DNA of 64,000 nt from Roseibium polysiphoniae (GCF_014842925.1 NZ_JACYXJ010000004.1:372001-436000); one strand, 5' to 3'; positions 27,330 to 37,104 are shown, numbered from the stretch's first letter. Program-made: numbers and translations. Notes: generated by a model not told the origin, from the letters alone.

Positions 27330-27958
27330 TGACGTCTATCGCAGCTCATATTCCTGTCATTTCCGAAGCCTCGCTTAAGTCCTTCGAGAATGCATCGGCC
27401 ATGCTCGTTGATGTGGTGCATGCCCCAGAGCCGGAAAACATCGGTCAGGAAGACCTTACGGAAACGGCCTATCGACGCGGGCTTGATGAGGGAACGCGGC
27501 TTGCCGAAGAAAGCATCGCAACGCAACTCAAGGCGTTGCAAGAAGAGCATCAGGCGCAGCTTCAAGAGCTTCGAGATACGACCGATCGACACTATGCCGA
27601 GATGCTGGCCGAAGGGCTTCAAAAGGAGTTCGTCGGCCTCGAACAGCGCCTGGCTGCGTCCCTAGCAAGTCTGCTTGGACCTCTGGTCGAAGAGCGCCTG
27701 AGCGAGATCGTGGTGGGCTCATTTGCCAGCACTCTTAAGAACCTTTGGGATCGTGAGCAGGCGCTGAGCATAAAGGTGCAAGGTCCCGCTTCCTTGCTTG
27801 AACGGCTCGTCGAACAGCTTGGACCAGAGGCCTCGCGCATCGAAACGGAAGAAGCAGCGAACGGCGATCTGCGAGTGGTGCTGAACGACACGCTTGTCGA
27901 AAGCCAGCTGTCGAATTGGCTGTCCATGATCTCAGAGGCAGGAGCAACCGAAAAATGA
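27329..27958 (+). CDS. FliH-like flagellar assembly protein
   Basis: This 209-residue soluble protein lies directly between fliF and motB with one- and four-base overlaps. It has an acidic N-terminus, a long coiled coil (residues about 50-110: LKALQEEHQAQLQELRDTTDRHYAEMLAEGLQKE) and a C-terminal domain (LASLLGPLVEERLSEIVVGSFASTL, ETEEAANGDLRVVLNDTLVESQLSNWLSMI). This matches FliH/SctL regulators of the FliI ATPase in architecture and in C-terminal pattern (D-x-R-V-x-L). No other FliH candidate is in the window and fliI is present. The assignment rests on layout and position. Confidence 0.65.
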   Translation: MTSIAAHIPVISEASLKSFENASAMLVDVVHAPEPENIGQEDLTETAYRRGLDEGTRLAEESIATQLKALQEEHQAQLQELRDTTDRHYAEMLAEGLQKEFVGLEQRLAASLASLLGPLVEERLSEIVVGSFASTLKNLWDREQALSIKVQGPASLLERLVEQLGPEASRIETEEAANGDLRVVLNDTLVESQLSNWLSMISEAGATEK

Positions 27959-29262
27959 CGCCAGATAACCAGCCAAATGAAATCGTCATTGTCCGCCGGA
28001 AAGCTGCCTGGGAAGAAGAGGGTGGACAGCACGGGGTCTGGAAGATTGCCTATGCCGACTTTATGACGGCGATGATGGCTTTCTTTCTGGTGATGTGGCT
28101 GATCAATGTCACCGACGACAGCGTCAGACGTGGGGTTGCGCAGTACTTCAATCCGGTGAAGCTCGCCTCTACAGCTCCCAACCAGAAAGGTCTGAATGAC
28201 CCGAATGTGGCGGGGGACACAAATGAAAACGGAGCAGACCAGCCGGAGGGCGACCTTGGTGCGGGCGGAGCCCCGGAAGGTGGTTCCGAGGCTGCCGGGG
28301 CACAGGGTGCCGAAGTCTCAGCAGGACGGTTTGCTGCAAGCCATTCGGAAGAACGGCTTTTCAATGATCCTTATGCGGTCCTCGATACGCTTGCTCAAAC
28401 GGTGGCAGTCGATCTTGGTGACTTGGATATGCCCACTGCCATTGGAGCAGGACAGGCGCGGGAAGCCGGCGCCCAGGGCGGAGATGCCTTTCGGGATCCG
28501 TTCGATCCGCTCTATTGGCAGTTCCTGCCGAACCGGGATCTCGGATCGGAGCGGACAGGTGGCGAGCAATCGACACAGCCGCGTGTGATCGGTGGGTTGA
28601 CGCCGACGCCGGCAGCTGACCCCTCATTTGATCGGCAGCGCAACGACAACTCCGCGATCGAAATCGAAGATGGTTCTGTCCCGGAGATTCTCGCCCACTT
28701 CGACGGTGGTGAAGGCGAGTTTGAAGAGACCGAGTTTGTTGCCGTTGGCGAATCGAATGAACTGCAGGAAATTGCCGAAGAAGTACTTGAGGACAGCATG
28801 ACGGCCGTTGCGTCGCGTGTTGAGGCTGTTCTTGACCAGGCCGCAGAGTCCGGTCTTGGAGCAACCGTGGACCACGTCAGTGTTTCGCGGTCTGATGAAG
28901 GCCTTTTGATCTCCCTCACGGATGACCAGGCATTCGGCATGTTTGCCATAGGTTCTGCGGAACCGCGTCCGGAGCTGGTGGCTCTCCTGGGCCGTATCGG
29001 CAAGGAACTGGCCGGTACAAACGGCGCAATCGTCATCAAGGGGCATACGGACGCCCGGCCCTTCCGCACGAAGGCTTATGACAACTGGCGGCTCTCGTCG
29101 GCACGAGCCCACATGGCTCTCTACATGCTGGCACGTGGTGGCGTATCGACCTCGCGCTTCGAGCGGGTGGAGGGATATGCGGACCGTGATCTCAAGTTGC
29201 CTTCCGACCCCAAAGCCGCCGCAAACAGGCGTGTTGAAATCCTGATCAGGGAGACAGACTGA
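27955..29262 (+). CDS. motB: Flagellar stator protein MotB
   Basis: MotB (435 residues) is the peptidoglycan-anchored stator subunit. The single membrane helix includes the proton-binding Asp35 (YADFMTAMMAFFLVMWLIN). A plug-like segment (VRRGVAQYFNPVKLAS) and a long Gly/Glu-rich periplasmic linker (residues about 75-290) follow, then the OmpA-like domain (TNGAIVIKGHTDARPF, WRLSSARAHMALYMLARGG). The long linker is a feature of rhizobial-type MotB, which works with MotC. The ATG at 27955 has AGGAG upstream and overlaps the preceding stop by 4 bases. motA lies 19 kb away on the other strand. Confidence 0.96.
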   Translation: MTPDNQPNEIVIVRRKAAWEEEGGQHGVWKIAYADFMTAMMAFFLVMWLINVTDDSVRRGVAQYFNPVKLASTAPNQKGLNDPNVAGDTNENGADQPEGDLGAGGAPEGGSEAAGAQGAEVSAGRFAASHSEERLFNDPYAVLDTLAQTVAVDLGDLDMPTAIGAGQAREAGAQGGDAFRDPFDPLYWQFLPNRDLGSERTGGEQSTQPRVIGGLTPTPAADPSFDRQRNDNSAIEIEDGSVPEILAHFDGGEGEFEETEFVAVGESNELQEIAEEVLEDSMTAVASRVEAVLDQAAESGLGATVDHVSVSRSDEGLLISLTDDQAFGMFAIGSAEPRPELVALLGRIGKELAGTNGAIVIKGHTDARPFRTKAYDNWRLSSARAHMALYMLARGGVSTSRFERVEGYADRDLKLPSDPKAAANRRVEILIRETD

Positions 29263-30470
29263 TGCAATCCAGCCAATGCCATGCGCTCAGTTTTGCAATC
29301 GTGCTCGCGGTTTTGCTCGCCTTGCTGTTTCCGGCGATGGGGCACGCCAGCGAACCTATGCCAAAACAACCATATGAGATGGTGCGCACGCTTCAGTCCC
29401 TCCAGGCCAAGGTCGCAGAAGGCAACAGTCACGCCTTGAAAACCCAGCGGGCGCTGCTGCTTGAAATGGATGCGTATTTTCAAGTTTTGCCGGCTGAGAC
29501 CTGGCAAGAACCGCGCAACGCACGAGCTGCCATTGTTCACGTGTTAAGCGGAGGACATCCAAAGATCGTCTATCGCTTGAGGGCTTTTGATCCCCAGCCT
29601 GCGGTCGACGCCGCATTGATGGAAGGGGCCCTGGCCTATGTCGAAGGGCGCGAAGAGGATGTCGTGGCGCATCTTGGCGACATTGATCCGATGGATCTGC
29701 CATCCGCGTTGGGCGGTCATGTTGCCCTCATCAAGGCAGCTGTCTTGGTCAAGGAGCAGCCTGCCGAGGCCATGGAGTTCCTGTCGGTCGCGCGTCTCCT
29801 CATGCCAGGCACCTTGATCGAGGAAGCTGCACTTAGGCGTGAGGTGTTCGTCGCTGGCAAGCTCGGTGACATTGAACGGTTTCAGTCTCTTTCCCTTCGC
29901 TATTTGCGCCGGTTCAGAGGATCCATCTACGCAGGAGATTTTCAGCGTCGGTTCTCCCTTGCGCTCGACAGTCTCGGTTTCGGCGAGAGCGAAGGCAAGT
30001 TTGCCCTTCTGGAGAGCCTTCTGGCGGAGTTCGACGAGGACACACGGCGATCTTTGTATCTGCGCCTGGCCCGTACGGCTGTTCTTAGCGGGCAGAGGGA
30101 TATCGTCGAAAAAGCCACGGACAGAGCCATGTCTTTGGCAATGTCGGGATCGCACGAAGAAGCACTCTTCAAACTCTATCGTGCAGGCGCGTTGGTCGAG
30201 CTGGAGGACATCAAACAGACCCGCAATCTGCTTTGGTCGATCGACGAGAACGATCTCTCGCGTGAAGAAAAAGATCTAATGGCAGCGGTGTATCGTGTGC
30301 TGAATTCGGTTCGCAGCTGGCCCGCCCCGCCTGAAGGCATCATCGGCGAGTTCAGCGTTTATGAGAAGATGGCGCCGCCGTCCGATGAAAGGTGGGTCCT
30401 GCCGGTGATGAGCCGTGCCGACGACCTGATTTCATCAACCGATGAACTGCTGGCGAAGATTGGGAGCTGA
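29262..30470 (+). CDS. motC: Periplasmic motor protein MotC
   Basis: MotC is a periplasmic protein that binds MotB and is needed for motor rotation in rhizobia. The 402-residue protein has a signal peptide (FAIVLAVLLALLFPAMGHA) followed by the mainly helical MotC body (PYEMVRTLQSLQAKVAEGNSHALKTQRALL, VYRLRAFDPQPAVDAALMEGALAYVEGRE, VEGRE-VVAHLGDIDP type repeats). It overlaps motB by one base. Its presence together with motE supports the rhizobial-type motor. Confidence 0.93.
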   Translation: MQSSQCHALSFAIVLAVLLALLFPAMGHASEPMPKQPYEMVRTLQSLQAKVAEGNSHALKTQRALLLEMDAYFQVLPAETWQEPRNARAAIVHVLSGGHPKIVYRLRAFDPQPAVDAALMEGALAYVEGREEDVVAHLGDIDPMDLPSALGGHVALIKAAVLVKEQPAEAMEFLSVARLLMPGTLIEEAALRREVFVAGKLGDIERFQSLSLRYLRRFRGSIYAGDFQRRFSLALDSLGFGESEGKFALLESLLAEFDEDTRRSLYLRLARTAVLSGQRDIVEKATDRAMSLAMSGSHEEALFKLYRAGALVELEDIKQTRNLLWSIDENDLSREEKDLMAAVYRVLNSVRSWPAPPEGIIGEFSVYEKMAPPSDERWVLPVMSRADDLISSTDELLAKIGS

Positions 30471-30474
30471 AGTC

Positions 30475-31734
30475 ATGACCATCGGAACAGCAGCGTTGAT
30501 CCAGAACTTGAAGTCTACGGCAAAGCCTGAGGGCCGGCAGGAGCCGGAAGGCAATGACGCCAAGGGCGGTGATGGTGACAATGCTTTTCTCGACCTCTTG
30601 CAGTCGATGAAGAACGGCGGTGGTTCAGCCAGTCAGCAAGCTGTGTCGTCTGAAACGGGCGCGGCAACAGCTGGCAACCTTTCGCCGGAGGATGTTTTGG
30701 CAGCCACAAAATCGGGTGAAGGCGCAACTGGACAAGAGGCAGGAACCGCAGCCCAGTCCTTCGCGAATGACCTCGCCAAGGTGATCGGGACAGTTGCGCC
30801 AAAGAATCCGGAAGCTCTTGTGCTCCCACAGCAAAACAACAATATGCCGGCCGCTGCGACAACGCCGCAAAATCAACCGGATACCGCCCAGAGGCCCCAG
30901 ACTACCACACCGGCGTCTGGCGTTGTTCCACCGGTTGCCAATGCGGTTTCGACCGCGGCGATGCCGTTGTCCTCAGCCGCGCCGAAGCCCCAGAACGCTG
31001 ATCGGCTGTTCTCGCAGTTTGCTGTTCCAGAGGAGGCCGCGGCGAACAAGGGAGCTATCGAAGGACTTGGAGAGCGGATCAGCAAATCCGGCAAGATCAG
31101 CGCCGAGGGAACCTCTTTGCCTGCCGGCTCAGTAAAGATCTTGCGTCAGGAAACGCATTTTGCACCAACGCAAAGGCTTTCGCCGATACAGCAAATCGGT
31201 GAACGTTTGATCTTCAGCCTGGGGGAGGCGGCTGAAGCCGGTGGTATCGGGACCCGAGCCGCGGCGGTCAAAACCGAAGGTCCGGTGTTGAAGACCCTGG
31301 ACATTCAATTGACACCTATCGAGCTTGGAACCGTCAAGGTGTCGCTTCGTCTTGTTGGTGAAAGCGTTGAAGTGACGGTGAAGACAAGCAATCCGCAAAC
31401 GGCAGAGCTCCTGAAACAGGATCGGCAGATGCTCGATCAGATGTTGCGCGCGACTGGTTACAAGCCCGATGCAATCACGATCCAGGCTGCTGCAGATGAT
31501 CGGCCTATCACTTCATCGCAGCCGGGCCAGCAGACTGGGGGCAGCACTCAGGGGGAAGCTTCCTCTGGTGGCCAAGCATTTGACGGAGCCTCGGGCCGTG
31601 AAAGTGAACATGGGCAACGGTCGTCTGGTTCTTCTTCGGGGGATGGCGAAGCTGTTCCTATGGATGCAAATTCAGGAGGTGTGCGTGATGAAGACGATGC
31701 TTCTGACCGTCGCAACGGCGACATTTATCTCTAG
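30475..31734 (+). CDS. fliK: Flagellar hook-length control protein FliK (MotD)
   Basis: This 419-residue protein has a long low-complexity N-terminal part (Gln, Ala, Pro, Gly) and a C-terminal Flg_hook domain (residues about 265-345: LKTLDIQLTPIELGTVKVSLRLVGESVEVTVK, LLKQDRQMLDQMLRATGYKPDAITIQ). In Sinorhizobium the same gene after motC was called motD and later shown to control hook length (established knowledge). The start ATG at 30475 lies 4 bases after motC. The last 47 bases overlap the transglycosylase gene. Confidence 0.9.
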   Translation: MTIGTAALIQNLKSTAKPEGRQEPEGNDAKGGDGDNAFLDLLQSMKNGGGSASQQAVSSETGAATAGNLSPEDVLAATKSGEGATGQEAGTAAQSFANDLAKVIGTVAPKNPEALVLPQQNNNMPAAATTPQNQPDTAQRPQTTTPASGVVPPVANAVSTAAMPLSSAAPKPQNADRLFSQFAVPEEAAANKGAIEGLGERISKSGKISAEGTSLPAGSVKILRQETHFAPTQRLSPIQQIGERLIFSLGEAAEAGGIGTRAAAVKTEGPVLKTLDIQLTPIELGTVKVSLRLVGESVEVTVKTSNPQTAELLKQDRQMLDQMLRATGYKPDAITIQAAADDRPITSSQPGQQTGGSTQGEASSGGQAFDGASGRESEHGQRSSGSSSGDGEAVPMDANSGGVRDEDDASDRRNGDIYL

Positions 31735-32263
31735 CTTTTCACTTCCGGGCGTCGATCCGCTCCATGCGGAAGTCCAGAACGTTTGTGAAAGCGAAATGAT
31801 TTCAGCGGCGCGCGCCTACAAGGTGCCGCTCGGAGTTCTCTATGCGGTGGGACTGACGGAAACGGGACGGCGCAATTCGCTCTATCCGTTCGCTTTGAAC
31901 ATTGAAGGCAAGTCGAAATTTCCACCGAGCGCCGCTGCCGCGCTGAAGGACTTTCGTCAGGCTCGCAAGAGCGGCAAAAAGCTGATTGATGTCGGCTGCA
32001 TGCAGATCAATCACTACTATCATGGTGATGAATTTCGGTCGGTCGAGCACATGTTGCAACCACGAGCCAACGTGCAATATGCCGCCCGGTTTTTAAATGA
32101 TCTGCGCAAACGGCAAGGCTCCTGGACAATGGCGGTCGCAAGATATCACGCTGGGCCAAACAACAACCCTGCCCAGAAGAGATACGTTTGCCGCGTTATA
32201 ACTAATATGGTTGCTTCTGGTTTCGGTCAGTGGACTGAAAAATCACGAAATTTCTGCCGCTAG
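31688..32263 (+). CDS. Secreted lytic transglycosylase (flagellar)
   Basis: The 191-residue protein has a signal peptide (LLTVATATFISSFSLPG) and a soluble-lytic-transglycosylase fold. The catalytic Glu is in VGLTETG (about residue 56), with VGCMQINHYYHG and AVARYHAGPN as the usual downstream motifs. It probably opens peptidoglycan for rod passage, replacing the hydrolase domain that enterobacterial FlgJ carries. The ATG at 31688 has AGGAGG 8 bases upstream and lies inside the end of fliK. It closes the fliF-to-fliK unit. Confidence 0.9.
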   Translation: MKTMLLTVATATFISSFSLPGVDPLHAEVQNVCESEMISAARAYKVPLGVLYAVGLTETGRRNSLYPFALNIEGKSKFPPSAAAALKDFRQARKSGKKLIDVGCMQINHYYHGDEFRSVEHMLQPRANVQYAARFLNDLRKRQGSWTMAVARYHAGPNNNPAQKRYVCRVITNMVASGFGQWTEKSRNFCR

Positions 32264-32360
32264 AAAAGTCTTCTTTTCGGTGTATTTCGGATTTTTCTCT
32301 GATATCTAAAATTATAATAAAATCTATAGTTTAAAATATTTTTGATGCGGCTCTCGTTTA

Positions 32361-32375
32361 CAGCCTCACGCAAGT
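32361..32375 (+). promoter_or_regulatory. Flagellar 15-bp element upstream of flgE
   Basis: CAGCCTCACGCAAGT matches the shared element at 12 of 15 positions and ends 49 bases before the flgE start. It lies in a short AT-rich gap (32264-32424) that holds no gene. Confidence 0.65.
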
Positions 32376-32424
32376 TTGCCGTTGTTGAATTGTCTCCAGG
32401 AAATTCGGATACGGGAGACGATCC

Positions 32425-33699
32425 ATGGGTCTTTATGGCGTAATGCGCACAGGTGTTTCTGGCATGAATGCTCAGTCGAGCAAGCTGGGAACGGTGGCTG
32501 ACAACATCGCGAACTCAAATACGACCGGCTACAAGAAGGCCGAGTCCGAGTTCTCTTCCATGGTCCTGGCGCAGAGCAGCGGCAGCTACAACTCCGGTGG
32601 TGTACAAGCGCACACGGTCTATTCCATCTCGGATCAGGGCTCGATGAGCTTTACGACCTCGAAGCTTGACCTTGGCATTGATGGGAACGGCTTCTTTGTT
32701 GTTGCCGACGGTGATGGCACACCGGTTCTGACTCGGGCTGGTTCCTTCGTTCCCGACGGGGAAGGCTATCTTCTCAATACCGCAGGCTATTACCTTCAGG
32801 GGTACCCCATCGCCGATGGTGCGACGCCGACAACCATTGCCAACGGCCTCGGCGGTCTTGAGTCGGTCAATATCTCGCAGAACCAGCTTGATGCGACCGC
32901 GACCGACAGTGCGAAACTCTGGACCAACGTGCCAGAGAGCGCAACGATCGTGGCCCCGGGTGATCTTCCTTCGGCCAACGTGGCAACGTCGACCTATTCA
33001 GCCAAGACCTCAGTGGTCGTTTACGACAACCTGGGCAACGAGCTGACCCTTGATGTCTACTACAGCAAGACGACCGAGACGGCTGCGGACAGTGAATGGG
33101 AAGTCGCGATCTTCAATTCTGAAGATGCGGCCGCAGGCGGCGGGTTCCCATATGGCTCAGCTGCACTGTCGACGCAGACCCTGACGTTTGACATGACGAC
33201 AGGCGAGCTGACGGGTGCAAGTCCGACCGACATCAATATCACTGTGCCCAATGGCGGCACATTCGATATCGATCTGTCCGGTTCCACCTATCTGGCTGCC
33301 GATTTCACCGTAACCGAGGTCGAGGCGAATGGTAACGCTCCGAGCGCGGTGGACTCTGTCGAGTTCGATGACGACGGCGTTCTTTATGCGATCTATTCAA
33401 ATGGAGACCGCCGCGCGATCTATCAGATCCCGCTGGCGGATGTGGCAAGTCCCGACAAGCTGACGCCGCTTTCTGGCAACATCTATCAAGTGTCTACTGA
33501 AAGCGGTGATGTCCGCGTCGGTTTCCCTGGTGAAGGTGGTCTAGGCGATCTCGTGGTCGGTGCTCTTGAAGGATCGAATGTCGATCTCGCCTCAGAACTG
33601 ACCTCCATGATTGAATCCCAGCGCAGCTACACGGCCAACTCCAAGGTCTTCAAGGCAGGTTCCGACCTCCTGGAAGAGCTGGTCAATCTTGTTCGCTAG
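32425..33699 (+). CDS. flgE: Flagellar hook protein FlgE
   Basis: FlgE (424 residues) is the hook subunit. It has the rod/hook motif (VADNIANSNTTGYKKAESEF) near residue 30, the hook D1/D2 insert (residues about 130-340) and the C-terminal flagellar-bb helix (LTSMIESQRSYTANSKVFKAGSDLLEELVNLVR). GGGAGACG precedes the ATG. It starts the hook unit flgE-flgK-flgL-flaF-flbT-flgD-fliQ. Confidence 0.97.
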   Translation: MGLYGVMRTGVSGMNAQSSKLGTVADNIANSNTTGYKKAESEFSSMVLAQSSGSYNSGGVQAHTVYSISDQGSMSFTTSKLDLGIDGNGFFVVADGDGTPVLTRAGSFVPDGEGYLLNTAGYYLQGYPIADGATPTTIANGLGGLESVNISQNQLDATATDSAKLWTNVPESATIVAPGDLPSANVATSTYSAKTSVVVYDNLGNELTLDVYYSKTTETAADSEWEVAIFNSEDAAAGGGFPYGSAALSTQTLTFDMTTGELTGASPTDINITVPNGGTFDIDLSGSTYLAADFTVTEVEANGNAPSAVDSVEFDDDGVLYAIYSNGDRRAIYQIPLADVASPDKLTPLSGNIYQVSTESGDVRVGFPGEGGLGDLVVGALEGSNVDLASELTSMIESQRSYTANSKVFKAGSDLLEELVNLVR

Positions 33700-33727
33700 T
33701 GTTCCGTTCTAACAGAGCTGTTGTAAA

Positions 33728-35218
33728 ATGAGCCTCTCAGTCGCCCTTCAGGTCGCACAGTCGGCGCTTGCCGCCCGTCAGACCGAAACATCTACCGTGT
33801 CGCGTAACATCGCCGGCGCGCAAGATGCAGGATATTCCCGCAAGTCCGTTCTTCTCAGCACCGTGATCTCTGAAAGCGGTCAGACAAGCGGCCTTCAAGT
33901 CGAGGGTATCGGTCGGGTGACCGACGATGCTCTATACGCATCCCTGCTTCAGTCTACGGCTGTTGGAACGTCTCAAGAGGCAATTCTGGAGGGGCTCGAA
34001 GCGCTGGCCGCAACGATTGGCGACACATCCTTGGAGATGTCGCCTTCGGCCCTTCTGGGCGACCTTAAAACGGCGCTCCAGAACGCGGCGGCCGACCCGA
34101 ATGACACCATCCTGGCGCAGGACCTTCTTTCGACGGCCAGCGATCTGGTGACGTCTTTGAACGAAACTTCCGAGACGGTGCAGGGAGTGCGGGCCGACGC
34201 GGACGCCGACATTGCAGACTCTGTCGATAGTATCAACGAACTGCTTGGCCAGCTCGAGGACCTGAACACAGTCATTGTTCGCGGCAACCAAAGCGGCAAT
34301 GACATCACGGATGCCCTGGACTCGCGAGATCAGGTGCTGCTGGCCCTCTCCGAGGAAATCGGCATCACGACGCTGACGCGCACGGATGGGGATGTCGTGG
34401 TCTATACAGACGGCGGCGTAACCCTCTTTGAAACGACGGCGCGCGAAGTCAGCTTCGAGCCGACCAACACATTCTTCGGCACCACAACGGGCAACTCGGT
34501 CTATGTCGATGGCGTGCCAGTGGCCGGTGTTGACGCGATCATGCCGACCACGAGTGGTCGCTTGTATGGCTTGACCGAACTGCGTGATGAGATTGCCCCG
34601 ACCTATCAAAGCCAGCTGGACGAAATTGCGCGTGGCCTCATCGAGAGCTTTGCGGAGGCCGACCAAAGCGGCGGCGGTGGACCGGATCAAGCAGGCCTCT
34701 TTACCTGGTCAGGTTCCCCAGCCGTGCCGGCGACAAGCACTCTGTCTTCCGGGCTCGCCGCTGATATCCAGATCAATGCGAATGCGGATCCGGATCAGGG
34801 CGGAAACCTCGACCTGGTCCGCGATGGCGGTATCTCCGACCCGCTTGATCCAGACTATGACTACAACCCGACCGATCTCGCCGGATATACCGGACGCTAT
34901 CAGGACTTTCTTGATGCACTTGATGAACCACGGGTCTTCGATGCCGGCGTGGAACTCGATCCGACCGATACGCTGACTGGTTTTGCAAGTTCGTCCGTTG
35001 GCTGGCTTGAGAGCAACCGGCAGAGCGCAACCAGCGATCTCGAAGTCCAATCGGTCATTGTCAGCCGCACAGCGGAAAGCCTCGCGAACACTACAGGTGT
35101 CAACATCGATGAGGAGATGACGCTTCTCCTCGATATCGAGCGGGCCTATGCCGCGGCCGCCAAACTGATTTCCGCCGTCGACAATATGCTCGACGATCTC
35201 CTGGCCAGTGCGAGTTAA
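33728..35218 (+). CDS. flgK: Flagellar hook-filament junction protein FlgK
   Basis: FlgK (496 residues) is the first hook-filament junction protein. The N-terminal helix region (TETSTVSRNIAGAQDAGYSRKSVLLS) and the characteristic SINELLGQLEDLNTVIVRGNQSGNDITDALDSRDQVLLALSEEIG are clear. The C-terminal D0 helix (NIDEEMTLLLDIERAYAAAAKLISAVDNML) is also present. It lies between flgE and flgL, with a weak ribosome site. Confidence 0.97.
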   Translation: MSLSVALQVAQSALAARQTETSTVSRNIAGAQDAGYSRKSVLLSTVISESGQTSGLQVEGIGRVTDDALYASLLQSTAVGTSQEAILEGLEALAATIGDTSLEMSPSALLGDLKTALQNAAADPNDTILAQDLLSTASDLVTSLNETSETVQGVRADADADIADSVDSINELLGQLEDLNTVIVRGNQSGNDITDALDSRDQVLLALSEEIGITTLTRTDGDVVVYTDGGVTLFETTAREVSFEPTNTFFGTTTGNSVYVDGVPVAGVDAIMPTTSGRLYGLTELRDEIAPTYQSQLDEIARGLIESFAEADQSGGGGPDQAGLFTWSGSPAVPATSTLSSGLAADIQINANADPDQGGNLDLVRDGGISDPLDPDYDYNPTDLAGYTGRYQDFLDALDEPRVFDAGVELDPTDTLTGFASSSVGWLESNRQSATSDLEVQSVIVSRTAESLANTTGVNIDEEMTLLLDIERAYAAAAKLISAVDNMLDDLLASAS

Positions 35219-35223
35219 GTGCG

Positions 35224-36270
35224 ATGAAAACGACCTATATCTCTACCATTTCGATGTCTGACTCCGCGCGGACACAGATGATGAAGCAGGCGAGTACTGT
35301 GAACACGCTCCAGATCGAGCTCTCGTCCGGCCGTAAGGCAGACGTCGGCCTTGATCTTGGCAGCCGCACAGGCGAGGCGGTGACCCTTCGCTCAGAGTTC
35401 TATTATCTGCATTCCATCATCGACACGAATGCACTGACGGCGTCGCGGCTCGATATCAGCCAGGCTGCCTTGAGCGATATCAGAACCAATTCTGAAGAAT
35501 TTCTAGCCTCGCTCGTCGCCGTGCGCGACAGCGATGGGGCTGCGTCGGTCACGCAGGCCGAGGCCGAGGGTGGCATGCAATTGCTGGTCTCGCGCCTCAA
35601 CACCCAGCTGAACGGTAGCTACCTGTTTGCGGGCCTCAACACAGACGAGGTTCCAATTGCGGACTACAGCGATGTGACGTCGGCGAACAAGGTCGCCGCA
35701 GATGCCGCCTTTTTCGCGGAGTTTGGGTTCACTCAAGACGATCCGGCTGTCGCCGGTATCACAGTCGCTCAGATGGACGCTTACCTGACCGGTAATTTCG
35801 CGAACATGTTCGCCGATCCGGCGTGGGGAACCAATTGGTCGACGGCCTCAGACCTGGAGGTTGAGAGCCGGATTTCGACCAGTGAGGTTCTGAGTACATC
35901 CGTCAGCGCGAATGAAGAAGCGCTCCGCGAGTTGGCTCAAGTCTACACGATGATGTCCGACCTGGGGAACGTGAACCTCGATTCCGAAGTCTTCAAGACG
36001 GTGGTTGATCAGGCGATCAGCATGCTGGGATCGGCGATTGCCGGCGTGACCAGCCTGCAGGGTGAGATTGGCGTTGCGCAGGAGCGTGTCTCGCAAGCCA
36101 GCGATCGTCTCTCAATTCAAACCGATATCCTCAATGAGCGCGTCAATGCACTCGAGAATGTTGATCTGGAGGAGACTTCGGTCCGATTGAACACGGCGAT
36201 CACGCAGCTGGAAACGACCTACGCGATCAGCGCCAGGATCCAGCAGCTGAGCATCATCAACTACCTCTGA
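35224..36270 (+). CDS. flgL: Flagellar hook-filament junction protein FlgL
   Basis: FlgL (348 residues) is the second junction protein and resembles flagellin at both ends: TQMMKQASTVNTLQIELSSGRKADVGLDLG and ERVNALENVDLEETSVRLNTAITQLETTYAISARIQQLSIINYL. Its start is 5 bases after the flgK stop. Confidence 0.96.
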   Translation: MKTTYISTISMSDSARTQMMKQASTVNTLQIELSSGRKADVGLDLGSRTGEAVTLRSEFYYLHSIIDTNALTASRLDISQAALSDIRTNSEEFLASLVAVRDSDGAASVTQAEAEGGMQLLVSRLNTQLNGSYLFAGLNTDEVPIADYSDVTSANKVAADAAFFAEFGFTQDDPAVAGITVAQMDAYLTGNFANMFADPAWGTNWSTASDLEVESRISTSEVLSTSVSANEEALRELAQVYTMMSDLGNVNLDSEVFKTVVDQAISMLGSAIAGVTSLQGEIGVAQERVSQASDRLSIQTDILNERVNALENVDLEETSVRLNTAITQLETTYAISARIQQLSIINYL

Positions 36271-36325
36271 GATTTTCAAGCGGTGTGAAGCCGCATTGCA
36301 ATCACAGGAAACCAAGAGAGGCCCC

Positions 36326-36685
36326 ATGTACAATCTGTCCTATGCCGAGACGATGGATGAGATCTGCTCAGACGACCGAATGAACGAGGCCGAGGCGATG
36401 GATATCGTGATCGGCATGCTGGAAGTCGCACGCGAAAAGGGAACTCAGTCTCGTGAGGCAGTAGAGGCGATCTTCAACACCCGCCGTCTTTGGACGTACT
36501 TCATGGAAAGCTTGAGCGATGATGCGAACGCACTGCCGACGGCCTTGCGAGCGGATCTTATTTCGGTCGGGATCTGGGTGCTGAAGGAAATCGAGAAGAT
36601 CCGGAAAAACGAGGTGAAGACCTTCGACGGACTTATCCAGATCAACTCAATCATCCGAGACAGCCTTCAAGGAGCTTCCTCATGA
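36326..36685 (+). CDS. flaF: Flagellar biosynthesis regulator FlaF
   Basis: FlaF (119 residues) is a small all-helical protein needed for flagellin translation and export in alphaproteobacteria, acting together with FlbT. The pattern MYNLSYAETMDEICSDDR and TRRLWTYFMESLSDDANALPTALRADLISVGIWVLKEIEKIR is that of FlaF. The ATG at 36326 has AGAGAGG upstream. The stop overlaps the flbT start by 4 bases. Confidence 0.95.
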   Translation: MYNLSYAETMDEICSDDRMNEAEAMDIVIGMLEVAREKGTQSREAVEAIFNTRRLWTYFMESLSDDANALPTALRADLISVGIWVLKEIEKIRKNEVKTFDGLIQINSIIRDSLQGASS

Positions 36686-37104
36686 AGATCGGCCTGAAGG
36701 CAGGAGAAAGGCTCTTTCTCAATGGCGCGGTAATCCGCGTCGAACGCAAGACACAGCTTGAGCTCATGAACGATGCGGTCTTTTTGCTCGAAGGGCACAT
36801 CCTGCAACAGGATGAAGCAACGACCCCATTGCGCCAGATCTATTTCATTCTCCAGTCCATGGTGATGGATCCGACTTCGGCGCCGATGATGAGAGACCTC
36901 TTTGAAATGGTGCTTCTGTCTGTCCGTCGCGGGTTTTCCGACGAGGATGTTCTCGACGGCCTGGATGAAGTTGCCGCACTTGCCGGTGATGGTCGCTGGT
37001 TCGACGCGATGAAGCTCGTGAGAAATCTCTATCCGATCGAAGACGATCTGATGTCCCCCACACACAACAGAAAAGTTGCCGCAAGCATCCTGGCAGCGGT
37101 TTGA
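36682..37104 (+). CDS. flbT: Flagellin post-transcriptional regulator FlbT
   Basis: FlbT (140 residues) couples flagellin mRNA translation or stability to assembly; in Caulobacter it represses flagellin by acting at the 5' leader. The N-terminal KIGLKAGERLFLNGAVIRVERKTQLELMND and LEGHILQQDEATTPLRQIYFILQSMVMDP are the family hallmarks. The structured flagellin leader at 24509-24574 is a possible target. It overlaps flaF (ATGA). Confidence 0.96.
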   Translation: MKIGLKAGERLFLNGAVIRVERKTQLELMNDAVFLLEGHILQQDEATTPLRQIYFILQSMVMDPTSAPMMRDLFEMVLLSVRRGFSDEDVLDGLDEVAALAGDGRWFDAMKLVRNLYPIEDDLMSPTHNRKVAASILAAV

